A stretch of 14,340 nucleotides of DNA from Agathobaculum ammoniilyticum (lineage in GTDB: Bacteria; Bacillota; Clostridia; Oscillospirales; Butyricicoccaceae). Shown here one piece after another: positions 1 to 6,732 of the stretch (within the stretch, counting starts at the first letter, position 1; each line of letters starts with the position of its first letter). The DNA lies in contig NZ_JAOQJE010000024.1 in assembly GCF_025567315.1 (NCBI RefSeq), forward strand, positions 1-14,340, written 5' to 3'. A model generated the notes under the pieces. The model did no database searches, was not told the DNA's origin, and saw only the letters and a program-made list of their open reading frames with translations. The position numbers and the translations under genes were made by a program.

Positions 1-25
1 CGCCGCGCACTTCCGCAGCTCGTTT

Positions 26-55
26 ACTATACTATATCCCCCTCCACTTTGTCAA
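26..55 (-). promoter_or_regulatory. Predicted sigma-A promoter leaving the left edge
   Basis: On the minus strand there is a perfect -35 TTGACA (50-55) and a -10 TATAGT (26-31) separated by 18 nt. A second TATAGT at 31-36 is too close to the -35 to be used with it. Transcription would start around 18-20 and leave the window, so the gene served is not visible. It is divergent from metA. Called from motif match only. Confidence 0.5.
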
Positions 56-97
56 GTCCTCCCTCCCCCTTTCTTTCTATAACTACCGTTTCCTCCC

Positions 98-126
98 TTG
101 TCCTTCCAGCGCTTTTCTGCTATAAT
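98..126 (+). promoter_or_regulatory. metA promoter, extended -10
   Basis: The -35 TTGTCC (98-103) and perfect -10 TATAAT (121-126) are 17 nt apart, and a TG dinucleotide one base before the -10 (118-119) makes it an extended -10. The inferred start near 133 leaves a leader of only about 33 nt before the metA start codon. That is too short for an S-box or T-box, so no riboswitch control of this methionine gene is visible. Confidence 0.65.
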
Positions 127-165
127 TTTTCTATTGGAACCAATGGTATAAAGGAGGTCACTGGC

Positions 166-1080
166 TTGCCTATAAAAATAGCCGACAGTTTGCCCGCGCG
201 TGCGATTCTGGAGAGCGAAAACATATTTGTGATGACCGAGCACCGTGCAACAACGCAGGACATCCGCCCGCTGCGCATCGCGCTGCTCAACCTGATGCCG
301 CTCAAGATCGTGACTGAAACCCAGATCCTGCGCTGCTTGTCCAACACACCGATCCAGATAGAGGTCGACCTGATTCAAACGAAGACCTATCACTCGAAAA
401 ACACCCCCGAAGACCATCTGCTCACATTCTACAAAACATTTGACGATATCCGCGATCAAAAGTATGATGGTTTTATCATCACCGGCGCCCCCATCGAAAA
501 CATGCCGTTTGAAGAGGTTGAGTATTGGGATGAGCTGGTCCGCATTATGGACTGGACGAAAAACCATGTACATTCCACGTTGTATATCTGTTGGGGCGCG
601 CAGGCAGGCCTTTACCACCACTACGGCATCCCCAAATATCCCTTGCCGCGGAAGATGTCCGGTATCTTCAAGCATCATGTGCTTTTCCCGAAAGAGCCCC
701 TTTTGCGGGGCTTCGACGACGTATTCTGCGCCCCGCATTCACGCCACACCGAGGTACATGCGTCCGATATCCGCAAGGATGACCGCCTGCGCCTGTTGGC
801 GGAATCTCACGAGGCTGGCGTTTATCTGGTTGAGGCGATGAACGGACGGCAAATTTTCGTGCTTGGTCACGGGGAATATGATCCGGACACCCTGAAGAAA
901 GAATATGAACGCGATCTCGCCAAGGGCCTGAACCCCGAGATCCCCCTGCACTATTTTAGGAACGACGACCCCAGCGACGATATTCTGGTCACCTGGAAAG
1001 CGCATGCCCACCTTTTCTATACCAACTGGGTCAATTACTACGTTTACCAAACCACACCCTACTCCCTCGATAAAATATAA
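166..1080 (+). CDS. metA: Homoserine O-acyltransferase MetA, predicted acetyl-CoA-dependent
   Basis: This enzyme activates the hydroxyl of homoserine by acylation, the first committed step of methionine synthesis, in the cytosol. The frame is open from 49, but the start is placed at TTG 166. A strong AAAGGAGGT site (150-158) lies 7 nt upstream, and the protein then begins MPIKIADSLPARAIL, the usual family N-terminus, giving 304 residues (normal length). The catalytic residues are visible: nucleophile Cys142 in ICWGAQAG, and His235 and Glu237 in GHGEYDP. Residue 111 is Glu (in APIENMPF). In this family Glu111 is linked to acetyl-CoA use and Gly111 to succinyl-CoA use, so acetylation is predicted. 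The gene stands alone between its own promoter and a terminator, and converges on rex. Family assignment is firm; acyl donor is inferred from one residue. Confidence 0.96.
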   Translation: MPIKIADSLPARAILESENIFVMTEHRATTQDIRPLRIALLNLMPLKIVTETQILRCLSNTPIQIEVDLIQTKTYHSKNTPEDHLLTFYKTFDDIRDQKYDGFIITGAPIENMPFEEVEYWDELVRIMDWTKNHVHSTLYICWGAQAGLYHHYGIPKYPLPRKMSGIFKHHVLFPKEPLLRGFDDVFCAPHSRHTEVHASDIRKDDRLRLLAESHEAGVYLVEAMNGRQIFVLGHGEYDPDTLKKEYERDLAKGLNPEIPLHYFRNDDPSDDILVTWKAHAHLFYTNWVNYYVYQTTPYSLDKI

Positions 1081-1085
1081 AAAAA

Positions 1086-1112
1086 GAAGCGGCCTCAAGC
1101 CGCTTCTTTTTT
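1086..1112. terminator. Bidirectional terminator between metA and rex
   Basis: GAAGCGGC (1086-1093) and GCCGCTTC (1099-1106) form a perfect 8-bp stem with a 5-nt loop. Six T follow on the plus strand (1107-1112), and a run of A before the stem (1079-1085) supplies the T tract on the minus strand. It therefore serves both convergent genes. It starts 6 nt after the metA stop and overlaps the rex stop codon at 1111-1113. Confidence 0.92.
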
Positions 1113-1749
1113 ATGCCTCTTCCATGCCGACCAGATGGCACAGCGTCATCAGGCTGTCAGACAAGTGTACATTCTCGACCGGAACGCCCAGCCCCTCCAG
1201 ATGCAGGTCCTCTCCCGTGAAGTTCCACAGGCCGCGGATACCATGATCGACCAGCTCATGCGCCAAATCGGGCGCATGGGTGCGCGGAATCGTCAGGACG
1301 GCAACATCCGGCTTGCGCCGGTCGACAAATTCAAACAGCGTGCTGCTGCTGCGCACCTCATGCCCGCCAAATTTTTTTCCCACTAACTCCTGATTCGCGT
1401 CAAACGCACACAGCAGCTTGAATCCGCTGGCCGAAAAATCGAAGTTGTTGAGCAAGGCCCGTCCCAGGTTGCCCGCACCGATCAATACCGCCGTGCGGCC
1501 GGCGCGGAGCCCAAGAATAGCGCCCAACTCCTCCTGCAGCTTATCTACATTGTATCCATATCCCTGCTGGCCAAATCCACCAAAGCAGTTGAAATCCTGC
1601 CGGATCTGTGAAGCGGTCAGCCCCATACGCTCAGCCAGGGCGCGCGAGGAAATGCGCTGTACGCCCTCAGCTTTCAGCTCACAAATATTGCGGTAGTAGC
1701 GCGGCAGACGCTGCACCACCGCCTTGGAGACCTCTTGTTTGCGCTCCAC
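1111..1749 (-). CDS. rex: Redox-sensing transcriptional repressor Rex
   Basis: Rex is a homodimeric repressor that binds its operators when NADH/NAD+ is low and is released by NADH. It usually controls fermentation and electron-transport genes. The 212-residue protein has the normal length. An N-terminal winged-helix domain (about 1-80) contains the recognition segment TASQIRQDF (45-53) followed by the FGGFGQQGYGYNV signature. A Rossmann fold follows with the nucleotide loop GAGNLG (91-96), and a C-terminal helix (about 193-210) corresponds to the domain-swapped helix of the family. The start is GTG at 1749 with AGAGG about 10 nt upstream; a nearby ATG is out of frame. It lies 31 nt after idh with no promoter visible between, so it is probably co-transcribed with idh and, through the operator at 2960-2977, autoregulated. 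Confidence 0.96.
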   Translation of the reverse strand: MERKQEVSKAVVQRLPRYYRNICELKAEGVQRISSRALAERMGLTASQIRQDFNCFGGFGQQGYGYNVDKLQEELGAILGLRAGRTAVLIGAGNLGRALLNNFDFSASGFKLLCAFDANQELVGKKFGGHEVRSSSTLFEFVDRRKPDVAVLTIPRTHAPDLAHELVDHGIRGLWNFTGEDLHLEGLGVPVENVHLSDSLMTLCHLVGMEEA

Positions 1750-1780
1750 AGGTTTTCATCCTCTCTTTCCCATCACAAAA

Positions 1781-2938
1781 TTACAGCTTCGCAATCGTTT
1801 CCAGTACATAATCCGTGAATTCCTGCGCGGTCGCACCAGTATCACGCCCATTGACCACTACCTTTTTCTCTTCAAACATGCAGATATCGAGCGCACGGTC
1901 GAGCTTATTCGCCAGTTCGATCTCACCGATGTGCTCGAGCAGCATCACGGAGGCGCGCAGCACGGAGGACGGGTCCGCGTACTGAGCGCGCCCCTCCTGC
2001 ACCATGCGCGGCGCGGAACCGTGGATGGCCTCGAACATCGCGTAGCGCTTGCCGATATTGGCCGAACCCGCGGTGCCTACGCCGCCCTGAATCTCGGCCG
2101 CCTCGTCGGTGATGATATCGCCGTACAGGTTGGGCAGCACGACCACCTTGAAATCGCGGCGGCGTTTTTCGTCCAGAAGCTTCGCGGTCATGATATCGAT
2201 GTACCAGTCGTCAAACTCGACCTCCGGATACTCCTTTGCGACCCGCTGGCAGGTGTCGAGGAATTTGCCGTCCGTGGTCTTGATGATATTGGCCTTGGTC
2301 ACGCAGGAGACGCGGTTCTTGCCGGTCTTGCGCGCGTAATCAAACGCCAGGCGCGCGATGCGCTCGCAGCCCTGCGAGGTCGCCACTGTAAAGTCGATGA
2401 ACAGATCGTCCGCAATCTGCACGCCCTGCGAGCCGACCGCATAGCCGCCCTCGGTGTTTTCGCGATAGAACGTCCAGTCGATCCCCAGCTCAGGCACCTT
2501 GACTGGACGCACGTTGGCGAACAGGTCGAGCGCTTTGCGCATCGCCACATTCGCGGATTCCACATTCGGCCACGGATCGCCCTTGCGCGGGGTCGTGGTC
2601 GGCCCCTTGAGAATTACATGGCACTGTTTGAGCTCCTCCATCACATCGGGCGGGATGGCGCAGCCCAGCTCAGCGCGACGCTCGATGGTCAGCCCGTCTA
2701 TCACACGGAACTCCACTTTCCCCGCCTTGACCTTGTCGGCCAGCAGGGCCTCGAGCGCGTGCTGCGCCATGCCGGTGATCATCGGGCCGATACCGTCGCC
2801 GCCGCACACGCCGATGATGAGCTTGTCAAGCTTTGTATAGTTAATAAAGTCATCCTGTGCTTTCATATCCGCGATGCGCGCAAGCTGGCTTTCTACCACT
2901 GCTTCAAATTTATCCAGAATGGACTGGTCGATCGACAT
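1781..2938 (-). CDS. icd: Isocitrate dehydrogenase (isocitrate/isopropylmalate dehydrogenase family)
   Basis: Predicted to decarboxylate isocitrate oxidatively to 2-oxoglutarate, supplying glutamate synthesis. The 385-residue protein shows family motifs in order: GDGIGP (47-52); the substrate-binding set Ser128, Asn130, Arg134, Arg144, spaced as in the E. coli enzyme; RENTEGGYA with Arg159 and the likely catalytic Tyr166; Lys215 in TKANI; metal ligands Asp274 and Asp278 in GDIITDEAA; and EAIHGSAP. The aconitase gene just upstream supports isocitrate rather than isopropylmalate as substrate. The two residues after HGSAP are Arg-Met (311-312), matching neither the Lys-Tyr pair of classic NADP enzymes nor the Asp-Ile pair of NAD-type members, so the cofactor is left open. 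ATG is 7 nt after the strong site GAGGAGGA (2946-2953). It has its own promoter and a Rex-like operator. Confidence 0.9.
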   Translation of the reverse strand: MSIDQSILDKFEAVVESQLARIADMKAQDDFINYTKLDKLIIGVCGGDGIGPMITGMAQHALEALLADKVKAGKVEFRVIDGLTIERRAELGCAIPPDVMEELKQCHVILKGPTTTPRKGDPWPNVESANVAMRKALDLFANVRPVKVPELGIDWTFYRENTEGGYAVGSQGVQIADDLFIDFTVATSQGCERIARLAFDYARKTGKNRVSCVTKANIIKTTDGKFLDTCQRVAKEYPEVEFDDWYIDIMTAKLLDEKRRRDFKVVVLPNLYGDIITDEAAEIQGGVGTAGSANIGKRYAMFEAIHGSAPRMVQEGRAQYADPSSVLRASVMLLEHIGEIELANKLDRALDICMFEEKKVVVNGRDTGATAQEFTDYVLETIAKL

Positions 2939-2959
2939 AACGGTGTCCTCCTCATACCA

Positions 2960-2977
2960 TTGATATTATTTTAACAA
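2960..2977. promoter_or_regulatory. Candidate Rex operator overlapping the idh -10
   Basis: On the plus strand the 18 bp read TTGATAT-TATT-TTAACAA. Against the widely used Rex consensus TTGTTAANNNNTTAACAA, one half-site is perfect (2971-2977) and the other matches 5 of 7, i.e. 12 of 14 defined positions. The predicted -10 of the idh promoter lies inside it, so a bound repressor would block RNA polymerase. The rex gene is in the same transcription unit. Operator identity is inference from the motif and context. Confidence 0.72.
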
Positions 2978-2996
2978 ATTTTCTGCATCCTGTCAA
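2968..2996 (-). promoter_or_regulatory. idh promoter
   Basis: A perfect -35 TTGACA (2991-2996) and a -10 TAAAAT (2968-2973) are 17 nt apart. The start near 2961 gives a leader of roughly 24 nt ending in the idh Shine-Dalgarno site. The -35 abuts the short T tract of the acn terminator, so idh can be expressed independently of acn. Confidence 0.75.
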
Positions 2997-3032
2997 GAAA
3001 GAGGAGGCTGGGAAAGCGCCCCTCTCCTCTTT
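2997..3032 (-). terminator. acn terminator
   Basis: AAAGAGGAG (2998-3006) and CTCCTCTTT (3024-3032) form a perfect 9-bp outer stem. The enclosed 17 nt can pair further through GGG/CCC. In the minus direction only a short, interrupted T stretch follows before the idh -35, so termination may be partial and some acn transcripts may continue into idh-rex. The hairpin starts 3 nt after the acn stop. Confidence 0.65.
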
Positions 3033-3035
3033 TCC

Positions 3036-4961
3036 TTATTGCGCCGCCTGTTCCTTGGCATAGTTGAGCGTGCCGCCCGCGAGCAGCGCGCCGCGCTGAC
3101 GGTCGGAAACGTCGCAGTCCGCCTTGAAGGTCCTGTCGCCGCATACCACGGTAACCTGACTGCCGTTTTTGATTTCCTCCAGCACATGCGGCAGCGCGAT
3201 CTCATCCAGCAGGTTGATCGCGTCGTAGTCCGCCGGATCGGCGAAAGTCAGCGGCAGGATGCCCGAGTTGACCAGATTGGCCTTATGGATACGGGCGAAC
3301 GACTTGCACAGCACGGCTTTGACGCCCAGATACAGCGGAACGAGCGCCGCGTGCTCGCGCGACGAGCCCTGGCCGTAGTTGGCGCCGCCGACGATGACGC
3401 CGCCGCCCTGCTCCTTGCAGCGCGCCGGAAATTCCGGATCGACATTGATAAAACAGTAATTCGAGTAGTATGGCACGTTCGAACGGTAGGGCAGCAGCTT
3501 CGCGCCCGCCGGCAGGATATGGTCGGTGGTGATGTTGTCCTCGGTCTTGAGTACGACGCGGCCCGTATAGGACGCTTCCAGCGCCTTGCCCAGCGGGAAC
3601 GGCTTGATGTTCGGGCCGCGTACAACCTCGACCTCGGCCGGATTTTCTGCGGGCCTTACGATCATGTTGTCGTTGATGACGAAATGCTCCGGCATTTCAA
3701 TCGCCGGCATTTCTCCCAGCGTGCGCGGGTCGGTCAGCACGCCCGCGAGCGCACTCGCCGCCGCGACCTCGGGCGATACCAGATAAATCTGCGCGTCCTG
3801 CGTCCCCGAGCGGCCCTCAAAGTTACGGTTGAAGGTACGCAGGGATACACCCGCGGACTCCGGCGACTGTCCCATGCCGATGCAGGGACCGCAGGCGCAC
3901 TCGAGGATGCGCGCGCCCGCCGCGATAATATCCGCCAGCGCACCGTTCTGTGCGAGCATGTTAAACACCTGTTTGGAACCCGGGCTGATGGTGAGCGAAA
4001 CGTCCGGATGCACGGTTTTACCCTTGAGGATGGACGCGACTTTCATCATATCGTAATAGGAGGAATTGGTGCAGGAGCCGATGCAGCACTGATTGACCTT
4101 AATCGCGCCGATCTCAGCGACCGGCCTGACATTGTCCGGCATGTGCGGCATCGCGGCCAGCGGCTCAAGCGCGGACAGGTCGACCGTGTATTCCTCGTCG
4201 TACACCGCGTCCGGATCGGAGGACAACTCGACCCACACATCACCGCGGTCCTGCGCCTCGAGGAAGCGTCTGGTTTCCCCGTCGGACGGGAACACCGAGG
4301 TCGTCGCGCCCAGTTCCGCGCCCATGTTGGTGATGGTCGCGCGCTCAGGCACGGACAGCGTCGCAACGCCCTCGCCCGCGTACTCGACGATCTTGCCCAC
4401 GCCGCCCTTGACGGTCATCTGGCGCAGCACGTCCAGGATAACGTCCTTGGCGGAAACCCACGGGGACAGCTTGCCCGTCAGGTTGACGCGCACCATCTTG
4501 GGCATGGGGATGTAGTACGCGCCGCCGCCCATCGCAACCGCCACGTCCAGGCCGCCCGCGCCGAACGCCAACATGCCGATGCCGCCGCCGGTCGGGGTGT
4601 GGCTGTCCGAGCCGATCAGGGTTTTACCCGGCGCGCCGAAGCGCTCCAGATGCACCTGATGGCAGATGCCGTTGCCCGCCTTGGAATAGTAGATGCCGTG
4701 CTTTTTGGCCACCGAGCCGATATACTTGTGGTCGTCCGCGTTTTCGAAGCCGGACTGCAGGGTATTGTGGTCGATATACGCGACCGACCGCTCGGTCCTG
4801 ACCTGGTCGACACCCATTGCCTCAAACTGGAGATAAGCCATGGTGCCGGTAGCATCCTGCGTAAGCGTTTGGTCGATCCGGAAACCGATCTCCTGTCCTT
4901 GGACCATTTCTCCGTCCACCAGATGCTCCTTCAGAATTTTCTGTGCGATTGTCATACCCAT
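3036..4961 (-). CDS. acn: Aconitate hydratase, compact (~640-residue) type
   Basis: Aconitase interconverts citrate and isocitrate through a [4Fe-4S] cluster. The 641-residue protein is the compact form found in many anaerobes. It contains GSDSHTPTGGGIGMLAFGAGG (117-137), Cys297 in CIGSCTNSS, and Cys357 and Cys360 in ACGPCIGMG, the three expected cluster ligands. The swivel domain carries YGQGSSREHAAL (529-540), where Ser534 and Arg535 correspond to the catalytic Ser-Arg pair. The start is ATG 4961, with AAAGGAG (4976-4982) 14 nt upstream. A second in-frame ATG at 4955 is farther from that site and is a less likely alternative. It is followed, after a terminator and a separate promoter, by isocitrate dehydrogenase, the next enzyme of the pathway. 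No citrate synthase gene lies in the window. The 3-isopropylmalate dehydratase alternative is unlikely given one-piece architecture and context. Confidence 0.93.
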   Translation of the reverse strand: MGMTIAQKILKEHLVDGEMVQGQEIGFRIDQTLTQDATGTMAYLQFEAMGVDQVRTERSVAYIDHNTLQSGFENADDHKYIGSVAKKHGIYYSKAGNGICHQVHLERFGAPGKTLIGSDSHTPTGGGIGMLAFGAGGLDVAVAMGGGAYYIPMPKMVRVNLTGKLSPWVSAKDVILDVLRQMTVKGGVGKIVEYAGEGVATLSVPERATITNMGAELGATTSVFPSDGETRRFLEAQDRGDVWVELSSDPDAVYDEEYTVDLSALEPLAAMPHMPDNVRPVAEIGAIKVNQCCIGSCTNSSYYDMMKVASILKGKTVHPDVSLTISPGSKQVFNMLAQNGALADIIAAGARILECACGPCIGMGQSPESAGVSLRTFNRNFEGRSGTQDAQIYLVSPEVAAASALAGVLTDPRTLGEMPAIEMPEHFVINDNMIVRPAENPAEVEVVRGPNIKPFPLGKALEASYTGRVVLKTEDNITTDHILPAGAKLLPYRSNVPYYSNYCFINVDPEFPARCKEQGGGVIVGGANYGQGSSREHAALVPLYLGVKAVLCKSFARIHKANLVNSGILPLTFADPADYDAINLLDEIALPHVLEEIKNGSQVTVVCGDRTFKADCDVSDRQRGALLAGGTLNYAKEQAAQ

Positions 4962-5099
4962 TTGTGTTTCTTACACTCCTTTATGTCCCTACGCGGCGAT
5001 ATTTGCGCCCGCCGCGCCCCGCCGCTGCAAAGCGGGTCCGTTGCGGCTTCCACAGCCTTCTCCACGGCATGCGCGGCATACCGTGCCCAAAAACAAAAC
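4962..5099 (-). other. Structured, GC-rich leader region of acn
   Basis: This stretch between the tsaD terminator and acn carries several potential hairpins on the minus strand: the 10-bp inverted repeat at 5063-5085, a GGCT/AGCC stem near 5046-5058, and a CCGC/GCGG stem near 5022-5035. No convincing sigma-A promoter is visible, so the acn start site is unknown. A basic 32-codon open frame (5079-4981) ends in a TAA that overlaps the acn Shine-Dalgarno site. It has no ribosome site of its own and looks like a chance GC-rich frame. Confidence 0.35.
5063..5085. repeat. 10-bp inverted repeat upstream of acn
   Basis: CACGGCATGC (5063-5072) and GCATACCGTG (5076-5085) are inverted repeats with one mismatch and a 3-nt spacer. 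In the minus-strand RNA the mismatch becomes a U-G pair, so a 10-bp hairpin can form. It could be a regulator operator or a leader hairpin. No known operator family is recognised. Confidence 0.5.
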
Positions 5100-5132
5100 A
5101 GAAGCGGCCTTTGCAACGCAAAAACCACTTCT
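5088..5132 (-). terminator. Terminator of the polA-tsaD gene group
   Basis: The minus-strand RNA can fold AGAAGTGG against CCGCTTCT (outer arms 5125-5132 and 5100-5107, one G-U pair), extended inside by TTTGC/GCAAA around a 3-nt loop. A T-rich tract interrupted by single G residues follows (5088-5099). It lies about 40 nt after the tsaD stop. It precedes acn, so an attenuator role cannot be excluded. Confidence 0.8.
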
Positions 5133-5171
5133 ATTTTACAACATTCCTTATCTTTTGAAAAGACCTTTTCG

Positions 5172-6197
5172 CTATCGCTTTTCACAAATATTCGCACTGA
5201 TCTCCGCAGTTGCGAAAGCATTCTGCAGGGTCAGACCCACACTACCTGCAAGGTATTCATAATATGCCTGGCTCCCGATCATGGCCGCGTTATCCCCACA
5301 CAGGGAAAGCGGCGGCAGGTAGAGCCTGGTGTGGGTGCGCTTCGCCATCTCCTGCAGCGCCGCGCGCAGGAACGAGTTGGCCGCCACACCGCCCGCGCAG
5401 ACCACGCGCCGCGCATGCGTCCGCTGCGCCGCCATCTCCAGCCGCGGCACCAGCGTATGCACGACCGCCGCACAAAAAGAGGCCGCAAGGCCGTTTTTGT
5501 CCAGCGTTTCGCCTTTCTGCTCCGCATTGTGCGCCAGATTGATGACCGCGGTCTTGAGGCCGGAAAAAGAGAAGTCAAGCGGCGCGTCCTTGATGTGCGA
5601 ATCCGGCAGCTTGTAGCACATCGGGTCGCCCTCCTGCGCGAGCCTGTCGATCTTCGGGCCGCCCGGGTAGCCCACGCCGAGCACGCGCGCGACCTTATCG
5701 AACGCCTCGCCCGCCGCGTCGTCCCGCGTGCCGCCGAGGATCTCAAAATCCGTATAATCGCGCACCATCACGATCTCGCTGTGTCCGCCGGACGCAATCA
5801 GCGTCAAAAACGGAGGCTTGAGATCGGGATACGCCAGATAGGTCGCCGCGATATGCCCGCGGATGTGATGCACCGGAATAAAGGGCTTTTGCAGCGCAAA
5901 CGCCAGCGATTTCCCGAAATTCGCGCCGACCAGCAGCGCGCCGATCAGTCCCGGCGCACAGGTCGCCGCCACCGCGTCCACCGCGCGCTTGTCCATGCCC
6001 GCGTCGGCCAGCGCCTTTTCCGTCACGCGCACAACCGCCTCCATGTGCCGACGCGACGCGATCTCCGGCACCACGCCCCCATACAGCGCGTGCGTTTCGA
6101 TCTGTGTGTCCACCACGCTGGAAAGTATGTTCCGTCCATCCTCAACCACGGCGGCCGCCGTTTCGTCGCAGGAGGACTCAATTGCCAAAATCCTCAT
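5172..6197 (-). CDS. tsaD: tRNA N6-threonylcarbamoyladenosine transferase TsaD
   Basis: TsaD transfers the threonylcarbamoyl group from threonylcarbamoyl-AMP to A37 of ANN-decoding tRNAs, together with TsaB and TsaE. The frame opens further upstream, but the protein clearly starts at ATG 6197 (MRILAIESSCDETAAAV), giving 341 residues, the normal length. Metal ligands His111 and His115 in HHIRGHIAA and Asp302 in GDNAAMIG are present, as are SGGHS (136-140) and GGVAANS (269-275). The GGGTGAG ribosome site overlaps the stop of the 83-residue gene upstream, with only 4 nt between stop and start, indicating translational coupling. RimI is encoded four genes upstream; tsaB and tsaE, often nearby in Firmicutes, are not in this window. 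Confidence 0.97.
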   Translation of the reverse strand: MRILAIESSCDETAAAVVEDGRNILSSVVDTQIETHALYGGVVPEIASRRHMEAVVRVTEKALADAGMDKRAVDAVAATCAPGLIGALLVGANFGKSLAFALQKPFIPVHHIRGHIAATYLAYPDLKPPFLTLIASGGHSEIVMVRDYTDFEILGGTRDDAAGEAFDKVARVLGVGYPGGPKIDRLAQEGDPMCYKLPDSHIKDAPLDFSFSGLKTAVINLAHNAEQKGETLDKNGLAASFCAAVVHTLVPRLEMAAQRTHARRVVCAGGVAANSFLRAALQEMAKRTHTRLYLPPLSLCGDNAAMIGSQAYYEYLAGSVGLTLQNAFATAEISANICEKR

Positions 6198-6201
6198 TGT
6201 C

Positions 6202-6453
6202 TCACCCGTTGTTCCCGTATTGCAAAATATGACGCGCCAGTTCCGCGTCCTGCCTGTGTACATAGATCCGATACTCCCGCTGGTACTGCGCGCGGATCCC
6301 CAGCACATCCTGCCGCTGCAGCATGCGCTGCGCATTGTCCCGCACCTCTGTTCGGAACGCGATCTGCTCACGGCTGAGCGCCTGCTGCGCTTGGAAAAAG
6401 TCTTCCTGCGTATTGGTGCATAAAATCTGCTCGCGGTTCATCGGCGTAATCAT
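6202..6453 (-). CDS. Uncharacterised 83-residue protein coupled to tsaD
   Basis: The start is ATG 6453, chosen for the strong AAAGGAGG site (6461-6468) 7 nt upstream; a longer frame to 6501 lacks one. The 83-residue product is soluble and rich in Gln, Arg and Glu, with no signal peptide or membrane segment. The pattern (ILCTNTQEDFFQAQQAL early, a basic middle, then EYRIYVHRQDAELARHIL) vaguely recalls the small DUF2007-like fold with alternating strands and helices, but this is a weak impression. It ends 4 nt before tsaD and shares its ribosome-site region, so it is almost certainly translated. Function unknown. Confidence 0.8.
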   Translation of the reverse strand: MITPMNREQILCTNTQEDFFQAQQALSREQIAFRTEVRDNAQRMLQRQDVLGIRAQYQREYRIYVHRQDAELARHILQYGNNG

Positions 6454-6505
6454 TTTCCCGCCTCCTTTATCCAAAAGCAAATATTTCCTGTCCCTCGCCA
6501 CTCTG

Positions 6506-6712
6506 CTACAAGCCGGCCGGCATGCGGTATACCGCCCAGATCACCGCTGCCGTTGGCAGCAGCAATGCACCGCACAGGCTCACCTGCAGGCGCACCGCAT
6601 GCCCTTTGGGATCTCCGCCGCACTGCACCGCGCGCAGCGCGTCGCACAGCGCATGGCAGAAAGAACAGGCACACAGCACGGCGCCGGCCAAAAGGGCCGC
6701 CAAAAGCATCAT
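6506..6712 (-). CDS. Small membrane protein, two predicted transmembrane segments
   Basis: A 68-residue frame beginning MMLLAALLAGAVL at 6712 (or the adjacent ATG at 6709), with a purine-rich AAAGGGGGAG site upstream. Residues about 2-20 and 43-62 are hydrophobic enough to span the membrane; the middle is polar and contains Cys-Gly-Gly-Asp. There are five cysteines in total. It fits neatly between the GNAT gene (20 nt gap) and the 83-residue gene (52 nt gap). No family is recognised. A longer frame upstream overlaps the GNAT gene and is not supported. Confidence 0.65.
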   Translation of the reverse strand: MMLLAALLAGAVLCACSFCHALCDALRAVQCGGDPKGHAVRLQVSLCGALLLPTAAVIWAVYRMPAGL

Positions 6713-6732
6713 CTCTTTCTCCCCCTTTCCGG

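Noticed and set aside
49..165. N-terminal extension of MetA starting at ATG 49
   Set aside because: It would begin upstream of the predicted promoter -10 and adds residues absent from the family; TTG 166 has an ideal ribosome site and the canonical N-terminus.
133..165. SAM-responsive riboswitch or T-box before metA
   Set aside because: The inferred leader is only about 33 nt, far too short for either, and no terminator/antiterminator pair is present.
1724..2974. A 416-codon open frame on the plus strand opposite idh
   Set aside because: Antisense to a complete isocitrate dehydrogenase with all catalytic residues; no ribosome site and no recognisable domain.
6198..6371. N-terminal extension of TsaD to 6371
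   Set aside because: It overlaps the upstream 83-residue gene, and the canonical MRILAIESSCDE start with a ribosome site lies at 6197.
3039..6377. A 1112-codon open frame on the plus strand
   Set aside because: It is antisense to acn and tsaD, both unmistakable. The product is rich in Arg, His and Ala without any domain, as expected for the mirror frame of GC-rich genes.
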